Positions 46,042-59,100 of a stretch of DNA of 64,000 nt are shown piece after piece (within the stretch, counting starts at the first letter, position 1; every line of letters starts with the position of its first letter). Source of the stretch: Amia ocellicauda (Eukaryota > Chordata > Actinopteri > Amiiformes > Amiidae); contig NC_089851.1 of NCBI RefSeq assembly GCF_036373705.1, positions 59,565,350 through 59,629,349 on the forward strand, written 5' to 3'. The position numbers were made by a program, and so were the translations under genes. The notes below the pieces were generated by a model, which worked only from the letters and a program-made list of their open reading frames with translations, was not told where the DNA came from and did no database searches.

Positions 46042-46115
46042 GTGTCTGTGGCGCAATCGGTCAGCGTGTTCGGCTGTTAACCGAAAGGATGGTGGTTTGA
46101 ATCCACCCAGGGACT
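46042..46115 (+). tRNA. tRNA-Asn-GTT: tRNA-Asn(GTT)-like
   Basis: Same body class as the copy at 44992 (G3, T discriminator) with the CACCTCC deletion upstream. TTTT at 46122-46125. Confidence 0.58.
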
Positions 46116-46277
46116 GCCTACTTTTCCCCCCGCCCCTTGTTATTGTTTCTACTTCTGGCGGTCACCTTGCCAGACTGCGACTACAGTAACCTTAAGCTGC
46201 TTGCTGCGGACGGCCATCTTGGAAAAATGTATTGAGCGTTTAGAAACTTCCTTTCCATTGCCTAGGCCAACATAAAC

Positions 46278-46348
46278 AAAAGCTAGGAGTCGAACCCAGG
46301 GTTTCCTGTTTAAGAGACAGGCGCTTTGACCAACTAAGCCACGGTGCC
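46278..46348 (-). pseudogene. tRNA-Thr pseudogene, acceptor truncated, anticodon CTT
   Basis: The GGCACTGCT acceptor end is replaced by AAAAGCT. The anticodon loop reads CTCTTAA, which would be a Lys-type CTT if read literally. The truncated acceptor makes a working tRNA very unlikely. The left limit is approximate. Confidence 0.7.
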
Positions 46349-46584
46349 AGGACTCTCCCATTCCCCAGTGCCTCCACTCAGGCGTAAGAAACAAAACAAA
46401 ACAAAACAAAACAAAACAAAACAAAACAAAACAAAACAAAACAAAACAAAACAAAACAAAACAAAACAAAATCTGGATGCAGGCTGCAACAAAGGAAACA
46501 CACAGAGGTGAAAACGTAAGGTTGACGGGAGCAACAAGCTCCCTGTTGCGACTGTCCAGGGGCGGCAATGGGAATTGGACGTTA

Positions 46585-48514
46585 GGTAAGTAGCATAGTA
46601 GCATAACAGCAGATCACGGACCACTGTCAATCAGATGCTTGCCTTGCCGTCTATCCATCCATCCATCTATCTATCTATCTATCTATCTATGACTCTCAAT
46701 ATCTAACTCTCTTGCTTGCTATCGCTCCCCCAATGGTCAGTAGCATAGTAGCATAACAGCAGATCACGGACCACTGTCAATCAGATGCTTGCCTTGCCGT
46801 CCATCCATCCATCCATCTATCTATCTATCTATCTATGACTCTCGATATCTAACTCTCTTGCTTGCTATCGCTCCCCCAATGGTCAGTAGCATAGTAGCAT
46901 AACAGCAGATCACGGACCACTGTCAATCAGATGCTTGCCTTGCCGTCCATCCATCCATCCATCTATCTATCTATCTATCTATGACTCTCGATATCTAACT
47001 CTCTTGCTTGCTATCGCTCCCCCAATGGTCTGTAGCATAGTAGCATAACAGCAGATCACGGACCACTGTCAATCAGATGCTTGCCTTGCCGTCCATCCAT
47101 CCATCTATCTATCTATCTATCTATGACTCTCGATATCTAACTCTCTTGCTTGCTATCGCTCCGCCAAAGGTCAGTAGCATTGTAGCATAACAGCAGATCA
47201 CGGACCACTGTCAATCAGGTGCTTGCCTTGCCGTCCATCCATCCATCCATCTATCCATCTATCTATCTATCTATGACTCTCGATATCTAACTCTCTTGCT
47301 TGCTATCGCTCCCCCAATGGTCAGTACATAGTAGCATAACAGCAGATCACGGACCACTGTCAATCAGGTGCTTGCCTTGCCGTCCATCCATCCATCTATC
47401 TATCTATCTATCTTTGACTCTAGATATCTGACTCTCTTGCTTGCTATCGCTCCCCCAATGGTCAGTAGCATAGTAGCATAACAGCAGATCACGGACCACT
47501 GTCAATCAGATGCTTGCCTTGCCGTCCATCCATCCATCTATCAATCGATCTATCTTTGACTCTCGATATCTAACTCTCTTGCTTGCTATCGCTCCCCCAA
47601 TGGTCAGTAGCATTGTAGCATAACAGCAGATCACGGACCACTGTCAATCAGATGCTTTCCTTGCCGTCCATCCATCCATCCATCTATCTATCTATCTATC
47701 TATGACTCTCGATATCTAACTCTCTTGCTTCCTATCGCTCCCCCAATGGTCAGTAGCATAGTAGCATAACAGCAGATCACGGACTACTGTCAATCAGGTG
47801 CTTGCCTTGCCGTCCATCCATCCATCTATCTATCTATCTATCTATCTATCTATGACTCTCGATATCTAACTCTCTTGCTTGCTATCGCTCCCCCAATGGT
47901 CAGTAGCATAGTAGCATAACAGCAGATCACGGACCACTGTCAATCAGGTGCTTGCCTTGACGTCCATCCATCCATCTATCTATCTATCTAGCTAGCTATC
48001 TCTCTATCTATGACTCTCGATATATTACTCTCTTGCTTGCTATCGCTCCCCCAATGGTCAGTAGCATAGTAGCATAACAGCAGATCACGGACCACTGTCA
48101 ATCAGGTGCTTGCCTTGCCGTCCATCCATCCATCTATCTATCTATCTTTCTATCTATGACTCTCGATATCTAACTCTCTTGCTTGCTATCGCTCCCCCAA
48201 TGGTCAGTAGCATAGTAGCATAACAGCAGATCACGGACCACTGTCAATCAGATGCTTGCCTTGCCGTCCATCCATCCATCTATCTATCTATCTATCTATG
48301 ACTCTCGATATCTAACTCTCTTGCTTGCTATCGCTCCCCCAATGGTCAGTAGCATAGTAGCATAACATCAGATCACGGACCAATGTCAATCAGATGCTTG
48401 CCTTGCCGTCCATCCATCCATCCATCTATCTATCTATCTATCTATCTAGCTAGCTATCTGTCTATGACTCTCGATATCAAACTCTCTTGCTTGCTATCGC
48501 TCCCCCAATGGTTA
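46585..48514 (+). repeat. satellite block between cassettes 13 and 14
   Basis: About 13 monomers, fairly heterogeneous, with TCAATCAGGTGC variants and TAGC-substituted tracts near 47988 and 48448. Confidence 0.96.
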
Positions 48515-48604
48515 CGTATGTTGCATTCAACGACAAAGAAAATCGTGTGCTGGAAATGATTTCTGGCAACTGTGAAGGAACTGCACGACTGCAGCAACCA
48601 CAAC

Positions 48605-48678
48605 ATCTCTGTGGCGCAATTGGTCAGCGCGTTTGGCTGTTAACCGAAAGGATGTTGCTTCAAATCCACCCAGGGACG
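48605..48678 (+). pseudogene. tRNA-Asn(GTT) with damaged T arm
   Basis: GTT anticodon arm intact, but G1 is A and the T arm reads GTTGC-TTCAAAT-CCACC, losing pairs and the B box. TTTT at 48685-48688. Probably a pseudogene. Confidence 0.6.
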
Positions 48679-48843
48679 TCCCAGTTTTCCCCCCGCCCCT
48701 TGTTATTGTTTCTACTTCTGGCGGTCAGCTTGCCAGACTGCGGCTACAGTAACCTTAAGCTGCTTGCTGCGGACGGCCATCTTGCAAAAATGTATTGAGC
48801 GTTTAGAAACTTCCTTTCCATTGCCTAGGCCAACATAAACCAA

Positions 48844-48916
48844 GGCACTGCTGGGACTCGAACCCAGGGTTTCCTGTTTACAAGACAGGCGCTTTGACCA
48901 ACTAAGCCACGGTGCC
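48844..48916 (-). tRNA. tRNA-Thr-TGT: tRNA-Thr(TGT)
   Basis: Anticodon TGT, T-loop TTCGAGT, intact stems except C6-A67. Confidence 0.78.
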
Positions 48917-49372
48917 AGGACTCTCCCATTCCCCAGTGCCTACACTCAGGCGTAAGGCACAAAACAAAACAAAACAAAACAAAACAAAACAAAACAAAAC
49001 AAAACAAAACAAAACAAAACAAAACAAAACAAAACAAAACAAAACAAAACAAAACAAAACAAAACAAAACAAAATCTGGATGCAGGCTGCAACAAAGGAA
49101 GCACACAGAGGTGAAAACGTAAGGTTGACGGGAGCAACAAGCTCCCTGTTGCGACTGTCCAGGGGCGGCAATGGGAATTGGACGTTGGCCGTTAGGTGCG
49201 CGTAGCGCGAGTCCTTTGGGTTCTGGTTCTTCTTTACAAACCGGCGTCTGTCCAGTTGGCTTTCCGGTTCATTACGTCCTCTGATGGCTTTACGATAAGC
49301 CTATCTTGCTAAAATTGATGGTCGACAAAGCGGAAGCACAAGCTTCGCAAGGAGCACAGAAAGCCCGCCTAA

Positions 49373-49445
49373 GGCACCGCTGGGAATTGAACCCAGGACC
49401 TCCTGTTTACTAGAGAGGCGCTTTAACCAACTGAGCCACGGCGCC
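49373..49445 (-). tRNA. tRNA-Thr-AGT: tRNA-Thr(AGT)-like, anticodon-stem mismatch
   Basis: Loop CTAGTAA. The stem CCTCT/ACAGG has a C-C mismatch and the T-loop is TTCAATT. Less intact than the copies at 23435 and 28390. Confidence 0.7.
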
Positions 49446-49468
49446 AAATCTGCCGCTGCTGCTGCTGA

Positions 49469-50765
49469 TAGTAGCATAACAGCAGATCACGGACCACTGT
49501 CAATCAGGTGCTTGCCTTGCCGTCCATCCATCCATCCATCTATCTATCTATCTATGACTCTCGATATCTAACTCTCTTGCTTGCTATCGCTCTCCCAATG
49601 GTCAGTAGCATAGTAGCATAACAGCAGATCACGGACCACTGTCAATCAGGTGCTTGCCTTGCCGTCCATCCATCCATCCATCTATCTATCTATCTATGAC
49701 TCTTGATATCTAACTCTCTTGCTTGCTATCGCTCCCCCAATGGTCAGTAGCATTGTAGCATAACAGCAGATCACGGACCACTGTCAATCAGATGCTTGCC
49801 TTGCCGTCCATCCATCCATCTATCTATCTATCTATCTATCTATCTATGACTCTCGATATCTAACTCTCTAGCTTGCTATCGCTCCCCCAATGGTCAGTAG
49901 CATAGTAGCATAACAGCAGATCACGGACCACTGTCAATCAGATGCTTGCCTTGCCGTCCATCCATCCATCTATCTATATATCTATCTGTCTATGACTCTC
50001 GATATCTAACTCTCTTGCTTGCAATCGCTTCCCCAATGTTCAGTAGCATAGTAGCAAAACAGCAGATCACGGACCACTGTCAATCAGATGCTTGCATTGC
50101 CGTCCATCCATCCATCCATCTATCTATCTATCTATCTATGACTCTCGATATCTAACTCTCTTGCTTGCTATCGCTCCCCCAATGGTCAGTAGCATAGTAG
50201 CATAACAGCAGATCACGGACCACTGTCAATCAGATGCTTGCCTTGCCGTCCATCCATCCATCTATCTATCTATCTATCTATGACTCTCGATATCTAACTC
50301 TCTTGCTTGCTATCGCTCCCCCAATGGTCAGTAGCATTGTAGCATAACATCAGATCACGGACCACTGTCCATCAGATGCTTGCCTTGCCGTCCATCTATC
50401 CATCCATCTATCTATCTATCTGTCTATGACTCTCGATATCTTACTATCTTGCTTGCTATCGCTCCCCCAATGGTCAGTAGCATAGTAGCATAACAGCAGA
50501 TCACGGACCACTGTCAATCAGATGCTTGCCTTGCCGTCCATCCATCCATCTATCTATATATCTATATAGCTATCTATCTAGCTATATAGCTAGCTATCGA
50601 TCTATGACTCTCAATATCTAACTCTCTTGCTTGCTATCGCTCCCCCAATGGTCAGTAGCATAGTAGCATAACATCAGATCACGGACCAAAGTCAATCAGA
50701 TGCTTGCCTTGCCGTCCATCCATCCATCCATCTATCTATCTATCTATCAATCTATCTATCTATCA

Positions 50766-50796
<31 letters not shown>

Positions 50797-51523
50797 AATG
50801 ACTATCGATATCTAACTCTCTTGCTTGCTATCGCTCCCCCAATGGTCAGTAGCATAGTAGCATAACAGCAGATCACGGACCACTGTCAATCAGATGCTTG
50901 CCTTGCCGTCCATCCATCTATCTATCTATCTATCTATGACTCTTGATATCTAACTCTCTTGCTTGCTATCGCTCCCCCAATGGTCAGTAGCATAGTAGCA
51001 TAACAGCAGATCACGGACCACTGTCAATCAGATGCTTGCCTTGCCGTCCATCCATCCATCTATCTATCTATCTATCTATGACTCTCGATATCTAACTCTC
51101 TTGCTTGCTATCGCTCCCCCAATGGTCAGTAGCATAGTAGCATAACAGCAGATCATGGACCACTGTCAATCAGATGCTTGCCTTGCCATCCATCCATCCA
51201 TCTATCTATCTATCTATCTATGACTCTCGATATCTAACTCTCTTGCTTCCTATCGCTCCCCCAATGGTCAGTAGCATAGTAGCATAACAAAAGATCAGGG
51301 ACCACTGTCAATCAGATGCTTGCCTTGTCGTCCATCCATCCATCTATCTATCTATCTATATAGCTATCTATCTAGCTATATAGCTAGCTATCGATCTATG
51401 ACTCTCAATATCTAACTCTCTTGCTTGCTATCGTTCCCCCAATGGTCAGTAGCATAGTAGCATAACATCAGATCACGGACCAATGTCAATCAGATGCTTG
51501 CCTTGCCGTCCATCCATCCATCC

Positions 51524-51557
<34 letters not shown>

Positions 51558-53113
51558 GACTCTCGATATCTAACTCGCTTGCTATCGCTCCCCCAAAGGT
51601 CAGTAGCATAGAAGCATAACAGCAGATCACGGACCACTGTCAATCAGATGCTTGCCGTGCTGTCCATCCATCCATCTATCTATCTATCAATCTATGACTC
51701 TTGATATCTCACTCTCTTGCTTGCTATCGCTCCCCCAATGGTCAGTAGCATAGTAGCATAACAGCAGATCACGGACCACTGTCAATCAGATGCTTGCCTT
51801 GCCGTCCATCCATCCATCTATCTATCTATCTATCAATGACTATCGATATCTAACTCTCTTGCTTGCTATCGCTCCCCCAATGGTCAGTAGCATAGTAGCA
51901 TAACAGCAGATCACGGACCACTGTCAATCAGATGCTTGCCTTGCCGTCCATCCATCCATCTATCTATCTATGTATCTATGTCTCTCGATATCTAACTCTC
52001 TTGCTTGCTATCGCTCCCCCAATGGTCAGTAGCATAGTAGCATAACAGCAGATCACGGACCACTGTCAATCAGATGCTTGCCTTGCCGTCCATCCATCTA
52101 TATATCTATCTATCTATCTATCTATCTATGACTCTCGATATCTAACTCTCTTGCTTGCTATCGCTCCCCCAATGGTCAGTAGCATAGTAGCATAACAGCA
52201 GATCACGGACCACTGTCAATCAGATGCTTGCCTTGCAGTCCATCCATCCATCCATCTATCTATCTATCTATCTATGACTCTCAATATCTAACTCTATTGC
52301 TTGCTATCGCTCCCCCAATGGTCAGTAGCATAGTAGCGTAACAAAAGATCAGGGACCACTGTCAATCAGATGCTTGCCTTGTCGTCCATCCATCCATCCA
52401 TCTATCTATCTATCTATGACTCTCGATATCTAACTCTCTTGCTAACTATCGCTCCCCCAATGGTCAGTAGCATAGTAGCATAACAAAAGATCAGGGACCA
52501 CTGTCAATCAGATGCTTGCCTTGCCGTCCATCCATCTATATATCTATCTATCTATCTATCTATGACTCTCGATATCTAACTCTCTTGCTTGCTATCGCTC
52601 CCCCAATGGTCAGTAGCATAGTAGCATAACAAAAGATCTGGGACCACTGTCAATCAGATGCTTGCCTTGTCGTCCATCCATCCATCTATCTATCTATCTA
52701 TCTATGACTCTCAATATCTAACTCTCTTGCTTGCTATCGCTCCCCCAATGTTCAGTAGCATAGTAGCATAACAGCAGATCACGGACCACTGTCAATCAGA
52801 TGCTTGCCTTGCCATCCATCCATCCATCTATCTATCTATCTATCTATGACTCTCGATATCTAACTCTCTTGCTTGCTATCGCTCCCCCAATGGTCAGTAG
52901 CATAGTAGCAAAACAGCAGATCATGGACCACTGTCAATCAGATGCTTGCCTTGCCATCCATCCATCCATCTATCTATCTATCTATCTATGACTCTCGATA
53001 TCTAACTCTCTTGCTTGCTATCGCTCCCCCAATGGTCAGTAGCATAGTAGCATAACAAAAGATCAGGGACCACTGTCAATCAGATGCTTGCCTTGCCGTC
53101 CATCCATCCATCC

Positions 53114-53159
<46 letters not shown>

Positions 53160-56100
53160 GACTCTCGATATCTAACTCGCTTGCTATCGCTCCCCCAAAG
53201 GTCAGTAGCATAGAAGCATAACAGCAGATCACGGACCACTGTCAATCAGATGCTTGCCTTGCTGTCCATCCATCCATCTATCTATCTATCAATCTATGAC
53301 TCTTGATATCTCACTCTCTTGCTTGCTATCGCTCCCCCAATGGTCAGTAGCATAGTAGCATAACAGCAGATCACGGACCACTGTCAATCAGATGCTTGCC
53401 TTGCCGTCCATCCATCCATCTATCTATCTATCTATCAATGACTATCGATATCTAACTCTCTTGCTTGCTATCGCTCCCCCAATGGTCAGTAGCATAGTAG
53501 CATAACAGCAGATCACGGACCACTGTCAATCAGATGCTTGCCTTGCCGTCCATCCATCTATCTATCTATCTATCTATGACTCTTGATATCTAACTGTCTT
53601 GCTTGCTATCGCTCCCCCAATGGTCAGTCGCATTGTAGCATAACAGCAGATCACGGACCACTGTCAATCAGATGCTTGCCTTGCCGTCCATCCATCCATC
53701 TATCTATCTATCTATCAATGACTCTCGATATCTAACTCTCTTGCTTGCTATCGCTCCCCCAATGGTCAGTAGCATAGTAGCATAACAGCAGATCACGGAC
53801 CACTGTCAATCAGATGCTTGCCTTGCCGTCCATCCATCTATATATCTATCTATCTATCTATCTATGACTCTCGATATCTAACTCTCTTGCTTGCTATCGC
53901 TCCCCCAATGGTCAGTAGCATAGTAGCATAACAGCAGATCACGGACCACTGTCAATCAGATGCTTGCCTTGCAGTCCATCCATCCATCCATCTATCTATC
54001 TATCTATCTATGACTCTCAATATCTAACTCTATTGCTTGCTATCGCTCCCCCAATGGTCAGTAGCATAGTAGCGTAACAAAAGATCAGGGACCACTGTCA
54101 ATCAGATGCTTGCCTTGTCGTCCATCCATCCATCCATCTATCTATCTATCTATGACTCTCGATATCTAACTCTCTTGCTAACTATCGCTCCCCCAATGGT
54201 CAGTAGCATAGTAGCATAACAAAAGATCAGGGACCACTGTCAATCAGATGCTTGCCTTGCCGTCCATCCATCTATATATCTATCTATCTATCTATCTATG
54301 ACTCTCGATATCTAACTCTCTTGCTTGCTATCGCTCCCCCAATGGTCAGTAGCATAGTAGCATAACAAAAGATCTGGGACCACTGTCAATCAGATGCTTG
54401 CCTTGTCGTCCATCCATCCATCTATCTATCTATCTATCTATGACTCTCAATATCTAACTCTCTTGCTTGCTATCGCTCCCCCAATGTTCAGTAGCATAGT
54501 AGCATAACAGCAGATCACGGACCACTGTCAATCAGATGCTTGCCTTGCCATCCATCCATCCATCTATCTATCTATCTATCTATGACTCTCGATATCTAAC
54601 TCTCTTGCTTGCTATCGCTCCCCCAATGGTCAGTAGCATAGTAGCATAACAGCAGATCACGGACCACTGTCAATCAGATGCTTGCCTTGCCGTCCATCCA
54701 TCCATCTATCAATCTCTCTATCTATGACTCTCGATATCTAACTCTCTTGCTTGCTATCGCTACCCCAATGGTCAGTAGCATAGTAGCAAAACAGCAGATC
54801 ATGGACCAAAGTCAATCAGATGCTTGCCTTGCCGTCCATCCATCCATCTATCAATCTCTCTATCTATGACTCTCGATATCTAACTCTCTTACTTGCTATC
54901 GCTCCCCCAATGGTCAGTAGCATAGTAGCATAACAGCAGATCACGGACCACTGTCATTCAGATGCTTGCCTTGCCGTCCATCCATCTATATATCTATCTA
55001 TCTATCTATCTATGACTCTCGATATCTAACTCTCTTGCTTGCTATCGCTCCCCCAATGGTCAGTAGCATAGTAGCATAACAGCAGATCACGGACCACTGT
55101 CAATCAGATGCTTGCCTTGCAGTCCATCCATCCATCCATCTATCTATCTATCTATCTATGACTCTCAATATCTAACTCTCTTGCTTGCTATCGCTCCCCC
55201 AATGTTCAATAGCATAGTAGCATAACTGCAGATCACGGACCACTGTCAATCTGATGCTTGCCTTGCCATCCATCCATCCATCTATCTATCTATCTATCTA
55301 TGACTCTCGATATCTAACTCTCTTGCTTCCTATCGCTCCCCCAATGGTCAGTAGCATAGTAGCATAACAAAAGATCAGGGACCACTGTCAATCAGATGCT
55401 TGCCTTGTCGTCCATCCATCCATCCATCTATCTATCTATCTATCTATGACTCTCAATATCTAACTCTCTTGCTTGCTATCACTCCCCCAATGGTCAGTAG
55501 CATAGTAGCATAACAAAAGATCAGGGACCACTGTCAATCAGATGCTTGCCTTGTCGTCCATCCATCCATCCATCTATCTATCTATCTATGACTCTCGATA
55601 TCTAACTCTCTTGCTAACTATCGCTCCCCCAATGGTCAGTAGCATAGTAGCATAACAAAAGATCAGGGACCACTGTCAATCAGATGCTTGCCTTGCCGTC
55701 CATCCATCTATATATCTATCTATCTATCTATGTATGACTCTCGATATCTAACTCTCTTGCTTGCTATCGCTCCCCCAATGGTCAGTAGCATAGTAGCATA
55801 ACAAAAGATCTGGGACCACTGTCAATCAGATGCTTGCCTTGTCGTCCATCCATCCATCTATCTATCTATCTATCTATGACTCTCAATATCTAACTCTCTT
55901 GCTTGCTATCGCTCCCCCAATGTTCAGTAGCATAGTAGCATAACAGCAGATCACGGACCACTGTCAATCAGATGCTTGCCTTGCCATCCATCCATCCATC
56001 TATCTATCTATCTATCTATGACTCTCGATATCTAACTCTCTTGCTTGCTATCGCTCCCCCAATGGTCAGTAGCATAGTAGCAAAACAGCAGATCATGGAC

Positions 56101-59100
56101 CAAAGTCAATCAGATGCTTGCCTTGCCGTCCATCCATCCATCTATCAATCTCTCTATCTATGACTCTCGATATCTAACTCTCTTACTTGCTATCGCTCCC
56201 CCAATGGTCAGTAGCATAGTAGCATAACAGCAGATCACGGACCACTGTCATTCAGATGCTTGCCTTGCCGTCAATCCATCTATATATCTATCTATCTATC
56301 TATCTATGACTCTCGATATCTAACTCTCTTGCTTGCTATCGCTCCCCCAATGGTCAGTAGCATAGTAGCATAACAGCAGATCACGGACCACTGTCAATCA
56401 GATGCTTGCCTTGCAGTCCATCCATCCATCCATCTATCTATCTATCTATCTATGACTCTCAATATCTAACTCTCTTGCTTGCTATCGCTCCCCCAATGTT
56501 CAATAGCATAGTAGCATAACTGCAGATCACGGACCACTGTCAATCAGATGCTTGCCTTGCCATCCATCCATCCATCTATCTATCTATCTATCTATGACTC
56601 TCGATATCTAACTCTCTTGCTTCCTATCGCTCCCCCAATGGTCAGTAGCATAGTAGCATAACAAAAGATCAGGGACCACTGTCAATCAGATGCTTGCCTT
56701 GTCGTCCATCCATCCATCCATCCATCTATCTATCTATCTATCTATCCATCCATCCATCTATCTATCTATCTATCTATGACTCTCGATATCTAACTCTCTT
56801 GCTTGCTATCGCTCCCCCAATGGTCAGTAGCATAGTAGCAAAACAGCAGATCATGGACCAAAGTCAATCAGATGCTTGCCTTGCCGTCCATCCATCCATC
56901 TATCAATCTCTCTATCTATGACTCTCGATATCTAACTCTCTTACTTGCTATCGCTCCCCCAATGGTCAGTAGCATAGTAGCATAACAGCAGATCACGGAC
57001 CACTGTCATTCAGATGCTTGCCTTGCCGTCCATCCATCTATATATCTATCTATCTATCTATCTATGACTCTCGATATCTAACTCTCTTGCTTGCTATCGC
57101 TCCCCCAATGGTCAGTAGCATAGTAGCATAACAGCAGATCACGGACCACTGTCAATCAGATGCTTGCCTTGCAGTCCATCCATCCATCCATCTATCTATC
57201 TATCTATCTATGACTCTCAATATCTAACTCTGTTGCTTGCTATCGCTCCCCCAATGGTCAGTAGCATAGTAGCATAACAGCAGATCACGGACCACTGTCA
57301 ATCAGATGCTTGCCTTGCAGTCCATCCATCCATCCATCTATCTATCTATCTATCTATGACTCTCAATATCTAACTCTCTTGCTTGCTATCACTCCCCCAA
57401 TGGTCAGTAGCATAGTAGCATAACAAAAGATCAGGGACCACTGTCAATCAGATGCTTGCCTTGTCGTCCATCCATCCATCTATCTATCTATCTATCTATG
57501 ACTCTCGATATCTAACTCTCTTGCTTCCTATCGCTCCCCCAATGGTCAGTAGCATAGTAGCATAACAAAAGATCAGGGACCACTGTCAATCAGATGCTTG
57601 CCTTGCCGTCCATCCATCTATATATCTATCTATCTATCTATCTATGACTCTCGATATCTAACTCTCTTGCTTGCTATCGCTCCCCCAATGGTCAGTAGCA
57701 TAGTAGCATAACAAAAGATCTGGGAACACTGTCAATCAGATGCTTGCCTTGTCGTCCATCCATCCATCTATCTATCTATCTATCTATCTATGACTCTCAA
57801 TATCTAACTCTCTTGCTTGCTATCGCTCCCCCAATGTTCAGTAGCATAGTAGCATAACAGCAGATCACGGACCACTGTCAATCAGATGCTTGCCTTGCCA
57901 TCCATCCATCCATCTATCTATCTATCTATCTATGACTCTCGATATTTAACTCTCTTGCTTGCTATCGCTCCCCCAATGGTCAGTAGCATAGTAGCATAAC
58001 AGCAGATCACGGACCACTGTCAATCAGATGCTTGCCTTGCAGTCCATCCATCCATCCATCTATCTATCTATCTATCTATGACTCTCAATATCTAACTCTC
58101 TTGCTTGCTATCACTCCCCCAATGGTCAGTAGCATAGTAGCATAACAAAAGATCAGGGACCACTGTCAATCAGATGCTTGCCTTGTCGTCCATCCATCCA
58201 TCTATCTATCTATCTATCTATGACTCTCGATATCTAACTCTCTTGCTTCCTATCGCTCCCCCAATGGTCAGTAGCATAGTAGCATAACAAAAGATCAGGG
58301 ACCACTGTCAATCAGATGCTTGCCTTGCCGTCCATCCATCTATATATCTATCTATCTATCTATCTATGACTCTCGATATCTAACTCTCTTGCTTGCTATC
58401 GCTCCCCCAATGGTCAGTAGCATAGTAGCATAACAGCTGATCACGGACCACTGTAAATCAGATTCTTGCCTTGCCGTCCATCCATCCATCCATCTATCTA
58501 TCTATCTATCTATGACTCTCGATATCTAACTCTCTTGCTTGCTATCGCTCCCCCAATGGTCAGTAGCATAGTAGCATAACAAAAGATCTGGGAACACTGT
58601 CAATCAGATGCTTGCCTTGTCGTCCATCCATCCATCTATCTATCTATCTATCTATCTATGACTCTCAATATCTAACTCTCTTGCTTGCTATCGCTCCCCC
58701 AATGTTCAGTAGCATAGTAGCATAACAGCAGATCACGGACCACTGTCAATCAGATGCTTGCCTTGCCATCCATCCATCCATCTATCTATCTATCTATCTA
58801 TGACTCTCGATATTTAACTCTCTTGCTTGCTATCGCTCCCCCAATGGTCAGTAGCATAGTAGCAAAACAGCAGATCATGGACCAAAGTCAATCAGATGCT
58901 TGCCTTGCCGTCCATCCATCCATCTATCAATCTCTCTATCTATGACTCTCGATATCTAACTCTCTTACTTGCTATCGCTCCCCCAATGGTCAGTAGCATA
59001 GTAGCATAACAGCAGATCACGGACCACTGTCATTCAGATGCTTGCCTTGCCGTCCATCCATCTATATATCTATCTATCTATCTATCTATGACTCTCGATA

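Larger units (their letters stand above)
45948..46584. repeat. tRNA cassette 13, short type, damaged
   Basis: AAAAC tract at 46389-46471. A deletion removes the acceptor end of its Thr tRNA. Confidence 0.9.
48515..49468. repeat. tRNA cassette 14, long type, most complete
   Basis: Contains Asn, Thr(TGT) and Thr(AGT) sequences and the longest AAAAC tract (48959-49074, about 23 units). It alone has CCGTTAGGTGCGCG after GGACGTTGG, which helps explain how short cassettes arose. It exits through CTGCTGCTGA into TAGTAGCATAAC. Confidence 0.92.

Noticed and set aside
10724-48798. Conserved peptide MVTYVAFNDKENRVLEM at the cassette start
   Set aside because: It is open because all cassettes share the same 5' flank; the frames run into the tRNA-Asn gene and differ in stop position, so conservation reflects duplication rather than coding.
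11071-49171. ORFs with FVLFC or NKTKQ repeats
   Set aside because: They translate the (AAAAC)n tract on either strand and extend through the tRNA-Thr sequence.
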